Of a DNA stretch of 64,000 bases, positions 48,790 to 57,649 are shown in pieces (the first letter of the stretch is position 1; every line of letters starts with the position of its first letter). The notes below the pieces were generated by a model that saw nothing but the letters and a program-made list of their open reading frames with translations, was not told the DNA's origin and searched no databases. Both the position numbers and the translations under genes were made by a program. This DNA comes from Bacillus mobilis (lineage in GTDB: Bacteria; Bacillota; Bacilli; Bacillales; Bacillaceae_G): the NCBI RefSeq assembly GCF_001884045.1, contig NZ_MACF01000025.1, positions 204,707 to 268,706 on the forward strand, given 5' to 3'.

Positions 48790-48809
48790 ATGAAATGGGG
48801 GCTAACAAG

Positions 48810-49667
48810 ATGAGTTTTCAACTTCATCCCGACACAACACTTGATGTTGTTCATTTATATGTATCAAATATAAAGAAATCACTAGAGTTTTATACAGAAG
48901 TACTAAGTATGAAAGTACTAAAAGAAGATGAAATGGTTGTTACATTTGGGAATGAAAATAACGAACCACTCCTTATCATTGAAGAAAAGAAAGAAGCCAT
49001 ACCAAAGCAAAGAGGGAGAACGGGGTTATATCATTACGCAATTTTATTACCAAGTAGACAGGATTTAGCGAATATTCTTCGTCATCTTGTAGAAATGGTA
49101 TATCCACTGCACGGCGGAGCCGACCATTACTTTAGTGAAGCCCTTTATTTAGCTGATCCAGATGGAAACGGGATTGAAATTTATCATGATCGCCAAAAAG
49201 AAGTTTGGCGTGATGAGAATGGAGAACTACCATTTGTTAGCAATCCGTTAGCTGGTGAAGAGTTATTACAACAAGGAAGTGCGTGGAATGGTTTTCCAGC
49301 GGGTACTGTGATGGGGCATGTTCATTTCCATGTAGCTGATTTAGAAGAAGCAAAACGTTTCTATGTGGATGGTCTTGGTTTTGAAGTAACAATCCCAGCT
49401 CGTAATGGCGCGTTGTTCGTATCGGCAGGTGGCTATCATCACCATATTGGTTTAAATACGTGGCAAGGTGAAGGAATACCACCGCAAATGCCAAATTCCG
49501 TTGGCTTGAAATATTTCACAATTGTACTAGCGGATGAAAAACAAAAAGAGCAAGTATGTGAAAGTTTAAAAAATATTGGCAAGATTGCTACGTACAAAGA
49601 TGGAATATTGCAAGTCGAGGATCCATTTGGACATTGTATCCAATTCAAAGTAAAAGGAGAAGCCTAA
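48810..49667 (+). CDS. catE: VOC-family ring-cleaving dioxygenase, CatE-like
   Basis: A 285-residue protein with two VOC (glyoxalase/extradiol dioxygenase) modules, about 10-130 and 165-285. Putative Fe(II) ligands are in VVHLYVSN/HYAI and the C-terminal GHVHFHVAD and FVSAGGYHHHIGLNTW, with a distal glutamate in DPDGNGIEIYHD. The length equals B. subtilis catechol-2,3-dioxygenase CatE, and it resembles it as I recall. ATG 48810 follows GGGGGCTAAC. Confidence 0.82.
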   Translation: MSFQLHPDTTLDVVHLYVSNIKKSLEFYTEVLSMKVLKEDEMVVTFGNENNEPLLIIEEKKEAIPKQRGRTGLYHYAILLPSRQDLANILRHLVEMVYPLHGGADHYFSEALYLADPDGNGIEIYHDRQKEVWRDENGELPFVSNPLAGEELLQQGSAWNGFPAGTVMGHVHFHVADLEEAKRFYVDGLGFEVTIPARNGALFVSAGGYHHHIGLNTWQGEGIPPQMPNSVGLKYFTIVLADEKQKEQVCESLKNIGKIATYKDGILQVEDPFGHCIQFKVKGEA

Positions 49668-49686
49668 AAAGGCTTCTCTTTTTTAC
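49655..49686. terminator. Bidirectional terminator
   Basis: GAGAAGCCT (49657-49665) pairs with AGGCTTCTC (49670-49678), flanked by A and T runs. It overlaps the end of the catE-like gene and serves the converging phhB. Confidence 0.85.
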
Positions 49687-49997
49687 TTTCTTATAATTGC
49701 TTTTTCGTTTTGTAAAAATAGTTCATCAAATTGCTTTGCAAGCTCAAAATCTAGTTTCGTTAAACCTTTTGCATTCCAAGATGACAAAGTAATAATGACT
49801 GCTTTATACTGGATAAGGATAAATGGGTGGTGATTATGTTCTTCTGATAGTTTGGCGGCTTCAGAGACAAATTCGACTCCTTTTAAGTAGTCGGAAAACA
49901 TATATTTTCGTTCAATCCATTTCTCATCTTTTACCATCCATTTATCTACCTTCAATAATTCCTCTTGAACTTCTTCCTCAGTTAATCGTAGCATCAT
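49683..49997 (-). CDS. phhB: Pterin-4a-carbinolamine dehydratase
   Basis: A 104-residue enzyme that recycles the pterin cofactor oxidised by phenylalanine hydroxylase. The PCD signature is seen in [15 protein letters not shown] (histidine pair plus proline) and a distal tryptophan in [17 protein letters not shown]. It overlaps the end of phhA by 20 bases, so translation is probably coupled. This adjacency is strong support for its role. Confidence 0.93.
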   Translation of the reverse strand: MMLRLTEEEVQEELLKVDKWMVKDEKWIERKYMFSDYLKGVEFVSEAAKLSEEHNHHPFILIQYKAVIITLSSWNAKGLTKLDFELAKQFDELFLQNEKAIIRK

Positions 49998-51732
49998 TTT
50001 TCACATCCTTTATTGGAAGTAACGCAAGACCATTGTTAATAAGGCGTGTTACAGCTTCGTCAGTTGTGAAAGTAGAAAGTTGATGTAGTAATGTTGCCGA
50101 TGTTTCATGCCCTTTGTTATGCTCTAAAAGTAACTCTAATACTTCAAGGCGCAGCAACCATTCTTTCGCATAAAATTTATTTAATACCTCTTGAATTGCT
50201 ACTAATTGATCGATATGCGCGTCGTGTAAGATCCCCTCACTTCGAATATCTCGAACTGTTTGATACATACGTTCAAGTTCATTCAGTACAAGTGGAGCAG
50301 GAATTTCTTGAACTTCTTCATCCATTGGGAAAAATGCTGCTGCATCTGCGGCACCTGGGAATACTGAAGTGATTTGTGAGCCAACAGCCATATCAAATGC
50401 GCCCCATGAAGCATCAAATAAAACGCGGGCGTTATAAGTAACTGTGCAATCGATAAAGGAAATAAGAGCAATTTTCTTATTGTTTTTTACAATATCTGTT
50501 ACTGTTCCTTTTACATGAATACCACTTGTAAAAGTAAACTCAGCGATAGTTCCAATTGTAATTCCTAATGATTGTAGTTGTTCGTCTGTACAAGTTTCTA
50601 ATGCAATATTTTCAGTGAGTAATCCAATCGGTGTTCCAAATCCATCACTGTGTACAGAAGTAGAATGATTCGCTAACTGTTTATTATGAAGCGCTAATGC
50701 CGTTGGCGAATTTGTTCGCATGTAAATTAATTCACCTGCATCGTTTTCAATTGTCTCGCTAAATGTACCAGTAATTTGTAATCCGCTATTTAGCTCAGCT
50801 GTTGCATAGTTCTCGGAGCGAATTGCTTTTTCTAAACCTTCTTTTCCACCTGTTTTAAAGGCCATCGTTTTAGAAAATGTTTCAAGCGCATCTGTTAATT
50901 CTTCAAAGGATTTACAAACAAATAGTTGTGGTTGCATTTTTGTTACGTCATAAGTTGTCCCTGTACATGCTTCGATAGAAAATGGAACCTTTTCTACAGC
51001 GTCAGTTAAGCAATGTTTGCTTTCGCCAACAGAAGAAAGGAGGCCAGCACCATATATTTTTGGATCATCTATATTTCCAATTAATCCATATTCTACTGTC
51101 CACCAGAAAAGACGTGAAATTTGTTCAGCTTCTGATAAACCAGAAACTAAGTTTTGTTTTTCAATTACAGCATTTTCAGCAGCCTTAACTTCATCAGGAG
51201 TAGAAGTAGGGCTTTCTTTTACTATCGTTAATGTACGAACAGCTTCAAATGCATCATGTTCTTCTTTTGTAGAGAAAGCTTTTGCACCAATTTGCCCAAA
51301 ACGTTTCACATATTTTGCATATGTAGGATCAAGTAAAATCGGTGCGTGTCCTGCTGCTTCGTGTACGATATCTGGAGCTGGTGTGTACTCGATATTTTCT
51401 ACTTTCCGAATATCTGTTGCGATCGGTAGTAATCCGTGTCCTTGAAAATCGAAGAATGCTACGCCGGGAATAAGTCCGTCAATCGTTACAGCGCCCCAGC
51501 CACTTGGTGCTAAACACTCATTCATTTCTTCTACTTTTGGAATTGCATCTATATTAATACCAGATGATTGTAGTCCGTTCACGTAGGCTGGATGAGCAAC
51601 GTCTTTTAAGAAGCTATGATTTTGTCTCATAATATAACGCCACACAGCGTGATTCACCGGTGTGTATTGATCATAATGTTGTGTGGATACGAATGGTTTT
51701 AAATGCGATGGAATTTCTGTTTTCTTTGTCAT
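49978..51732 (-). CDS. phhA: Phenylalanine 4-hydroxylase with long C-terminal extension
   Basis: A non-haem iron enzyme that makes tyrosine from phenylalanine with tetrahydropterin and O2. The iron ligands are visible as H124 and H129 (HEAAGH) and E214 ([11 protein letters not shown]). The catalytic domain fills about residues 15-300. The protein has 584 residues, twice the usual bacterial length (about 260-300). The extra C-terminal part (about 300-584) has no motif I recognise and mixes beta-rich and helical segments. AAAGGAGGATGTCTAA precedes ATG 51732. Two tyrosine T-boxes control it. Confidence 0.93.
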   Translation of the reverse strand: MTKKTEIPSHLKPFVSTQHYDQYTPVNHAVWRYIMRQNHSFLKDVAHPAYVNGLQSSGINIDAIPKVEEMNECLAPSGWGAVTIDGLIPGVAFFDFQGHGLLPIATDIRKVENIEYTPAPDIVHEAAGHAPILLDPTYAKYVKRFGQIGAKAFSTKEEHDAFEAVRTLTIVKESPTSTPDEVKAAENAVIEKQNLVSGLSEAEQISRLFWWTVEYGLIGNIDDPKIYGAGLLSSVGESKHCLTDAVEKVPFSIEACTGTTYDVTKMQPQLFVCKSFEELTDALETFSKTMAFKTGGKEGLEKAIRSENYATAELNSGLQITGTFSETIENDAGELIYMRTNSPTALALHNKQLANHSTSVHSDGFGTPIGLLTENIALETCTDEQLQSLGITIGTIAEFTFTSGIHVKGTVTDIVKNNKKIALISFIDCTVTYNARVLFDASWGAFDMAVGSQITSVFPGAADAAAFFPMDEEVQEIPAPLVLNELERMYQTVRDIRSEGILHDAHIDQLVAIQEVLNKFYAKEWLLRLEVLELLLEHNKGHETSATLLHQLSTFTTDEAVTRLINNGLALLPIKDVKNDATIN

Positions 51733-51876
51733 TTAGACATCCTCCTTTTTTTCAATAAAATTGAATATCGATTTCGTATAGCTTGTATCACCTCCTTTCA
51801 TTTTTTGTAAGCGCTTATAAAATTTTATCATAAGATTCGGAATTATTTAACATATGTTTCTGTGAGAAATAGAAAA

Positions 51877-52125
51877 AGCCCCTATCGGAAAATCCGATAG
51901 GGGCGAAAGAATCGCGGTACCACCCTATTTGTAAGTGAAAATATACTTACATCTCAATTAATGATAACGGAAAAATTCCGTCTTTTCCTTCATGCATAAA
52001 AGCACTACGAAAAAGAAGCTCCAGAATTGTAATTCATACTTATATATGTGCTAATTTCCACCGACCATTAGCTCTCTGTAACAGGGATATAAGATACTAC
52101 TGCGATTCTTTCAACGCGTATATAT
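51877..52125 (-). promoter_or_regulatory. Tyrosine T-box riboswitch 2 (gene-proximal) of phhA
   Basis: On the minus strand the T-box AGGGTGGTACCGCGAT is at 51926-51911. The terminator GCCCCTATCGG with CCGATAGGGGC and a T run is at 51905-51877. The specifier loop reads GAATTACAATTC, giving the Tyr codon TAC at 52031-52029. Confidence 0.93.
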
Positions 52126-52149
52126 GAAATTGTGTAAGAGGTTGGACGC

Positions 52150-52425
52150 AAAAAAGTCCCTATCGGAAAATCCGATAGGGACGATAAAAATCGCGGTACC
52201 ACCCTATTTGTAAACAACTAATTGTTTACCACTCACTTTACGATAACGGAAAGATCCGTCTTTCTCTTCATGCATAAAAAGCATTACGGGAAAGAAGCTC
52301 CAGAATTGTAATTCACGCTTGTATATGTACTGATTCGCACCAACCATCAGTTCTCTGAGACAGTGATATAAGTCGCTACTAGTATTCCTTCAAAGCCGAT
52401 ATATAATTCGTTCAACTAAACTATG
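52150..52425 (-). promoter_or_regulatory. Tyrosine T-box riboswitch 1 (promoter-proximal) of phhA
   Basis: A second complete T-box: AGGGTGGTACCGCGAT (52205-52190), a terminator GTCCCTATCGG with CCGATAGGGAC (52184-52155) and the same specifier context GAATTACAATTC with TAC at 52310-52308. It is a close duplicate of T-box 2, so both terminators must be passed for phhA expression. Confidence 0.93.
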
Positions 52426-52431
52426 TTTTGT

Positions 52432-52461
52432 ATTATAAAACTATATTAAAAAAATTGTCAA
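52432..52461 (-). promoter_or_regulatory. Sigma-A promoter of phhA-phhB
   Basis: On the minus strand TTGACA (52461-52456), an 18-base spacer and TATAAT (52437-52432), just ahead of the tandem T-boxes. Confidence 0.82.
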
Positions 52462-52470
52462 TAAAAATTT

Positions 52471-52625
52471 TTTATCCCATGTTAATGAGCGGTAAAACTC
52501 CTACCTCAAAATTCGGTGGGAGTAAAGAAGTTAGATGGGAGACTAACTACTCGTGAACCCCGATTGGTGAAGGCTAATAATCAGTGGGGATGAATGAAAT
52601 CTCCACTGATTAAAGTTTCACTTTA
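52471..52625 (-). repeat. bcr1-like repeat, copy 2 (155 bp)
   Basis: A full-length inverted copy of the repeat at 24-178, starting ATAAAGTGAAACTTTAATCAG and ending AACATGGGATAAA when read on the minus strand. It begins exactly at the stop codon of the S8 protease gene and ends 10 bases before the phhA -35 element. Confidence 0.88.
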
Positions 52626-55370
52626 TTTCACTTCTAAATCAACATTTAAATTAGTTGTATTTCCAGCTGCATCTGTTGCAACAATATGAATTGTATTCTT
52701 TCCTTGTTGTAATTGATTACGATCGAAATAAATGTCATAACTTTTCTCCCAAGAATTCAGGAACGCACTTTCCCACACACCATTTCCGTTAATTTCATAT
52801 TGCATTCTAACTGGAATGCCAGGTGCAACCCAACCAGATTCTGTCATCCAATCTAGTAGAATATCGTCAACTTTTCCTCTAATAACAAGATTTTCTTGAT
52901 CAACTTCGTGCGTTAACTTAGGTGCTGTTCGGTCAACAAACACAGCTCCTGTTTGCTTTGTTTCTCCACCAGAGTTAGAAGCAACAGCTTCGATTTGGTA
53001 TAAGCCATCAGGCAACGGTGATCCGTCAGTTCTTGTACCATTCCATTTGAAAGATTTATAACCTGGTGTTTCGTTTTTACCTTGATATACCGTGCCTTGA
53101 TATATCACACGGTCTTTCGTAATTAAATTGGCATGAAACGCTATATCTTCAACTGGTGTAACTAAATAGTAATTGATTAGGTTGTCATCTAGTATGTTGT
53201 CATTATTTGGACTGAAAGTAGAATTAACGATTTCAAGGCCATCAATACGCTTGTATTCTTTCGGATCGATGCTAAATGTAAATGGAATACGCATTTCTTC
53301 AGTTTTCCCTTGCTCTTTTACATACAGATTCCCTGTATATACGCCTTGTGGTAAGGAGCTATCTACAGTAATAGTAAAAGGTTTTTCAATATTACTATTC
53401 GGTTTCAAACTAATTGAAGAAGGGAAAGAAGTCTGGATTTTTGTTTTTGTATCTAATAATTCAATACGAGTTGAAAAGTTTTTCTTTTTGTTAGAAAGAT
53501 TTTCTAATGTAATATTTTGTGTTAGTTTCAGTTTGCCGCTATTTGGTTTAATAAGACCGAAACTTACGTTGTTCGGTTTCACTAACGCATCCGTTTGAGC
53601 TGCTTTTGGAATGTTAATTAAACCTGATCCTTGTGCCATGATAGGATATGTATTTTCATTGACATCCTTTAATGTTTTTGCAGTGTTGGCAAGAGCAGAT
53701 TTTAATTGTTCTGTCGTCCAATCAGGATGCATTTGACGTAGTAAGGCAACGGCTCCCGCTACTTGTGGCGCAGCCATACTTGTTCCGTTGTGAGATTCAT
53801 AGCCGCCTCTTGGTACTGTACTAGTAATTTGTACGCCAGGTGCAACAACATCAGGTTTTATGAGCCAACTTCCTTGTGATGGTCCTCTTGAACTGAAGTT
53901 ACCAATCAGTTCGGTTTTATTTGGTTGTCCAATCTTTATATTTTTCTTTCTTTTTGTAATTAAATTTTTCAACTCTTCGCCATTTGTATTGGATAGTTGC
54001 ATAACTGGAAGAGCTATATCTTCACGTCCAAAATATTCGGGCATAATATTAATTTCTTTTTCATTAGAAATTAATAGCACGCCGAGAGCACCAGCTTGTT
54101 TTGCTTGTTCTGCCTTTACTAACGTGCTCGAAGTTCCTTGTAAAACAAGGGCGAACTTACCTTTCACATCTTGTTTAGCGTAATCGCTAGAATTACCGTA
54201 GCCAACATAGACAAGCTGAGCATCGTTTCCTACTTGGAAGTCTGCTTTTGATAATGGTAATCCTTGATAAGATTTATTAGAACCAGCTACTTGGAATGTT
54301 GGGAATGGAATAGAAACAGTAGATGCACCAACAGAGATGACGCTACTCGCGTTACCAGGAGCATCAACAGACCAAGGCTTTGGTCCATCATTTCCATTTG
54401 AAACGACTGCAGTAACACCAAGTTTTGCTGCACGTTCTAATGTCATTGTTACAGGTTGATCAGGGACATTTAAATCTTGACCGAGAGATAAATTAAAAAC
54501 GTCAGCGCCATCTTGAATCGCGCGCTCAATACCTTGAAGAATATCTTCGGTCGTACCAGTACCGCTATCATTCATTACACGATAGGCTAGAATAGACGCA
54601 TTTGGAGCAACGCCTTTAATTTTTCCGTTACCAGCAATAATGCCAGCTACATGAGTACCATGTACGTTCCCATCCATCGGATCATTATCTTCATCGACTG
54701 CATCATAGCCACCGATATAATTTGCTTGTAAGTCAGGATGTGTATAGTCTACGCCAGAATCAATAATAGCGACTTTCATACCTTTTCCATCAAGCGGTTT
54801 GCCAGATGGATCTTTTAAATTCCATGCTTCAGGAGCACCGATTGTCGGTCCGCCGATATTTGGCGCTTCTTCTTTAGTAGCGCTTTTTGCTGTTTCATGC
54901 AATTTATATGTTAAGTTCGGATAAACAGCTTTTACTTCAGGCAAAGAAGCTAGGGCAGCAACTTGATCTCCTGGGACAGAAATAGAGAATCCAGAAAATA
55001 ACGTACTATACGTTTCTTTTATTTTTGCTTTTGGTGCTTTTTCTTTAATTTTCTTTGTAGTATCCTCTTGTGCCTTTTTTAGTTGAGCATGGTATGATTG
55101 CACATTTCCATTTTTTAAATCTGGAGCATGCTGAATGTTACTTTGTGAAGCGAGCGGAGCATGTTGTAATTCTACAATGACTGAAATTTCTTTTGATGTT
55201 TTTGTTTCAACATTTTGCGCGATTTTGTTTTCTCCCCATTGCTCAATATTTGCCTTTAACTGTGGACTAAATTGCTTCTCTTTTTGCAGCGATTCAGCAT
55301 GCGCGCTTAAAGCTCCAAAACTAGAAAAGACAAGCGCCATACTTAATAGTGCAGATGTAGTTTTTTTCAT
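52623..55370 (-). CDS. vpr: Secreted S8 serine protease, Vpr-like
   Basis: A 915-residue secreted subtilase. It has a signal peptide (1-25, cleavage after AHA) and an I9 propeptide (about 60-155). The catalytic triad is D204 (AIIDSGVDYTHPDL), H237 (HGTHVAG) and S531 (NGTSMAAPQVAG). A PA-domain insertion lies between H and S (about 360-470). The C-terminal part (about 610-915) holds Fn3/FlgD-like beta domains. The layout matches minor extracellular protease Vpr; the symbol is by similarity. AGGGGGAGTTTCA precedes the ATG. The stop codon lies in the bcr1 end. Confidence 0.9.
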   Translation of the reverse strand: MKKTTSALLSMALVFSSFGALSAHAESLQKEKQFSPQLKANIEQWGENKIAQNVETKTSKEISVIVELQHAPLASQSNIQHAPDLKNGNVQSYHAQLKKAQEDTTKKIKEKAPKAKIKETYSTLFSGFSISVPGDQVAALASLPEVKAVYPNLTYKLHETAKSATKEEAPNIGGPTIGAPEAWNLKDPSGKPLDGKGMKVAIIDSGVDYTHPDLQANYIGGYDAVDEDNDPMDGNVHGTHVAGIIAGNGKIKGVAPNASILAYRVMNDSGTGTTEDILQGIERAIQDGADVFNLSLGQDLNVPDQPVTMTLERAAKLGVTAVVSNGNDGPKPWSVDAPGNASSVISVGASTVSIPFPTFQVAGSNKSYQGLPLSKADFQVGNDAQLVYVGYGNSSDYAKQDVKGKFALVLQGTSSTLVKAEQAKQAGALGVLLISNEKEINIMPEYFGREDIALPVMQLSNTNGEELKNLITKRKKNIKIGQPNKTELIGNFSSRGPSQGSWLIKPDVVAPGVQITSTVPRGGYESHNGTSMAAPQVAGAVALLRQMHPDWTTEQLKSALANTAKTLKDVNENTYPIMAQGSGLINIPKAAQTDALVKPNNVSFGLIKPNSGKLKLTQNITLENLSNKKKNFSTRIELLDTKTKIQTSFPSSISLKPNSNIEKPFTITVDSSLPQGVYTGNLYVKEQGKTEEMRIPFTFSIDPKEYKRIDGLEIVNSTFSPNNDNILDDNLINYYLVTPVEDIAFHANLITKDRVIYQGTVYQGKNETPGYKSFKWNGTRTDGSPLPDGLYQIEAVASNSGGETKQTGAVFVDRTAPKLTHEVDQENLVIRGKVDDILLDWMTESGWVAPGIPVRMQYEINGNGVWESAFLNSWEKSYDIYFDRNQLQQGKNTIHIVATDAAGNTTNLNVDLEVK

Positions 55371-55464
55371 TGAAACTCCCCCTAATAAAAAGTGCCAATA
55401 TTCAGAAAAGTTATCTTACATTTTTGTTATGAAATATAAAATTGAATGTTGGCTAAACTATACT

Positions 55465-55534
55465 TTCGACATAATTCATACCAATCCTCTTTGAATTAAA
55501 AATTTCTTGGGAAATTTTTTGGTATTATGTCGAA
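55465..55534. promoter_or_regulatory. Large inverted repeat with two Spo0A-like boxes
   Basis: TTCGACATAAT (55465-55475) is the exact inverse of ATTATGTCGAA (55524-55534). Inside, ATACCAA (55478-55484) pairs with TTGGTAT (55519-55525), and AAATTTC pairs with GAAATTT. Each outer arm holds the Spo0A core TGTCGAA. It lies in the divergent gap between the S8 protease and the propeller gene. Confidence 0.55.
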
Positions 55535-55667
55535 TGGATAATATTCAGTGTGGGGAGGCCCACCCTTACTGGGCATAAATCGACAACAATTGTGCAATGA
55601 ATCTGGAGTGAAATTCGCATATAGTAAGCGGAATATGAGGAATGCTATAAGAAAAATGGAGGGACGT

Positions 55668-56906
55668 ATGAAAAAAATTATCGTGAGTAGTAGTGTGGTT
55701 TTGTTTATTTTTCTATCTTCAGTTTTTAGTACTAGAGCGGAACATAATGAGATGAAAGTTGCTTTTATTCGTCATCATGACCTTTGGATTAAAATTGATG
55801 GGAAAGAAAAACAAATAACAAAAGGCGAGTACATAACAGGGCCGAAATGGTCCCATGATGGAGAATGGCTTGCCTATGCTAAAGGAAAGAAGCAAAACAC
55901 CTTGGAATTGTACCGAATGGAAGATGGAAAAAAAGTTAGGCCATTGCAATCTGAAGTATCAAATTATCAATGGTCACCGAAAGAGAATATAATTGCATTT
56001 GTATTTGCGAATACATTAAATACGTTTGATGTCCAAAAAAAGAATGCAGATTTTGAAAATGTATCAGCTGGTGTAGGTGATTATGCATGGTACCCTAATG
56101 GAAAGAAGTTTCTTGTATCTTCTGAAGCACACTTACTTCCAACAGGATGGACAGGAGCCCAGCTATATGAAGTGCAACAAGATGCACATATGAATCCTCA
56201 TAAAATGAAACATTTATATGCATTACCAAATGAACATGATGATTTTCTAGCGCTAGTTGCAAGCGGGTTTGAGTGGTCACCAGATCGAAAGTGGATTTCA
56301 TTTTTAGCGGTACCGACAGCTTCATGGTCAGCTGATAGCAATACGCTTTGCTTAGTTCGAGCAGATGGCAGTCGGTTTGAAAAAGTAGATCAAATGTTAT
56401 TAAACACACAATGGTTCAAATGGGCACCATCCCAGAATATATTAGCTTATATTGAAGGGAGCGGGAGAGTTGCGTTAGAGAATAAACATTTAAAAGTAAA
56501 AGAACTGCCGGCACTTCAGCAGAACACATTTACGCCGAAAGGATATGTCGATTGGGATTTTGTATGGAAGAATGATAAAGTAATTATCGTTTCACGGGCA
56601 AAAGAGGCAGGGATAGAAACTCCGCAGGAAAAAAGGCCACTGCCATCTTTATATGAGATCGATCGTACAAGCGATAAACAACAGCAAATCACAAAGCCAC
56701 CTCATAAGCAAGGTGATTATCATCCGATTTTTATGAAGAAGAGCAATCAATTAATATGGATACGTTCAGACCGTAAGAAAGCCAATGTATGGCTTGCCAA
56801 TAGTGATGGAAAACAGGAAAAGAAGTGGATTGAAAATATAGACGTGCCAGAATGGTATTATGAGAAATGGAGCTGGGAAAATGTTATCTCGGTGAAAGAA
56901 GAATAA
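55668..56906 (+). CDS. Exported TolB-like beta-propeller protein
   Basis: A 412-residue protein with an N-terminal signal sequence (about 1-25, KKIIVSSSVVLFIFLSSVFS). The rest has repeated propeller-blade motifs with W-S-H/P-D/G patterns (GPKWSHDGEWLAYAKG, NYQWSPKENIIAFV, FEWSPDRKWISFLA, FKWAPSQNILAYIEG), as in TolB or WD40-like proteins. It probably lies at the cell surface. Its function is unknown. ATG 55668 follows GGAGGGACGT; the upstream frame is noncoding. Confidence 0.85.
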   Translation: MKKIIVSSSVVLFIFLSSVFSTRAEHNEMKVAFIRHHDLWIKIDGKEKQITKGEYITGPKWSHDGEWLAYAKGKKQNTLELYRMEDGKKVRPLQSEVSNYQWSPKENIIAFVFANTLNTFDVQKKNADFENVSAGVGDYAWYPNGKKFLVSSEAHLLPTGWTGAQLYEVQQDAHMNPHKMKHLYALPNEHDDFLALVASGFEWSPDRKWISFLAVPTASWSADSNTLCLVRADGSRFEKVDQMLLNTQWFKWAPSQNILAYIEGSGRVALENKHLKVKELPALQQNTFTPKGYVDWDFVWKNDKVIIVSRAKEAGIETPQEKRPLPSLYEIDRTSDKQQQITKPPHKQGDYHPIFMKKSNQLIWIRSDRKKANVWLANSDGKQEKKWIENIDVPEWYYEKWSWENVISVKEE

Positions 56907-56945
56907 AAAACGTGCCTAAAAAATGATTTTAGGCACGTTTTTTAT
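56905..56945. terminator. Bidirectional terminator
   Basis: AAACGTGCCTAAAA pairs with TTTTAGGCACGTTT, with T and A runs on the two sides. Confidence 0.9.
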
Positions 56946-56947
56946 TG

Positions 56948-57070
56948 TTATTTATGAGTTTTATTCGGCTTTTTCTTCGCGGGGTTCCCGTTTCCCTGAC
57001 GCTTTCTGTTTTGCTCATCTTTTGCTTGTTTTTCATGCAGTGTATCTAAAAAATCATTCGAGTTACTCAT
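56948..57070 (-). CDS. Small DUF4023-like protein
   Basis: A 40-residue hydrophilic protein on the minus strand (MSNSNDFLDTLHEKQ start, then QGNGNPAKKKPNKTHK). It resembles the DUF4023 family of small Bacillus proteins, from memory. GAAAGGAGCGA precedes the ATG. Rich in Lys, Asn and Gln; no membrane helix. The shared terminator at 56905-56945 ends it. Confidence 0.75.
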   Translation of the reverse strand: MSNSNDFLDTLHEKQAKDEQNRKRQGNGNPAKKKPNKTHK

Positions 57071-57139
57071 TTTTATATCGCTCCTTTCATTTCGTCCTAA
57101 TTACTATAACCATTTAGGAGGATAATCATGAGATAAAAA

Positions 57140-57478
57140 TTAAGCACTTAGTTTTCTCCGATAATATATATAAAATATGCCATACGTAATAAATAGCATA
57201 AATAAAATTTGTAACTCTACATTTTCTTTTAAAATAGTTGAGATAGAAGATGGTAAGTAAGGGGATGTATCGCTCGTTCCTATACCTAACCATTTGTTTA
57301 AGAGGTTAATGGTACAAAACATAAAAACACCAGACCAGCTTGCAATAATTGCCTTCTGTTTAATTTTTGTTTCACGTTCATCATCTGTAATCCAAGGATT
57401 AGCAGTTTTATCACTACTAAAAAATCCGTTTATATATCCCCATATAATCATTCCAATTAAGATAGTTATCCATTTCAT
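57140..57478 (-). CDS. Small membrane protein, unknown function
   Basis: A 112-residue protein with three hydrophobic helices (about 2-20, 44-62 and 86-106) and a polar loop containing DKTANPWITDDERETKIKQKA. ATG 57478 follows GAGAGGGGAA; the longer frame lacks a ribosome site. Not recognised. Confidence 0.7.
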   Translation of the reverse strand: MKWITILIGMIIWGYINGFFSSDKTANPWITDDERETKIKQKAIIASWSGVFMFCTINLLNKWLGIGTSDTSPYLPSSISTILKENVELQILFMLFITYGIFYIYYRRKLSA

Positions 57479-57649
57479 ATTTGTGATTCCCCTCTCTATT
57501 GTAAAAAGTATTTTACATATATAATTGTAATATTTCCTAATTATTTGTGTCAAATCTTTTTTACATATCGTTTTTTCTTATAGCAGGAATAATGGATGAG
57601 ATAGGGAAGGAATTATGTTGAAGGATTTCATAGAGAGAGGAGGATGGGT

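Noticed and set aside
53173-54183. Plus-strand ORFs inside the S8 protease gene
   Set aside because: They are antisense shadows of a well-supported protease reading frame.
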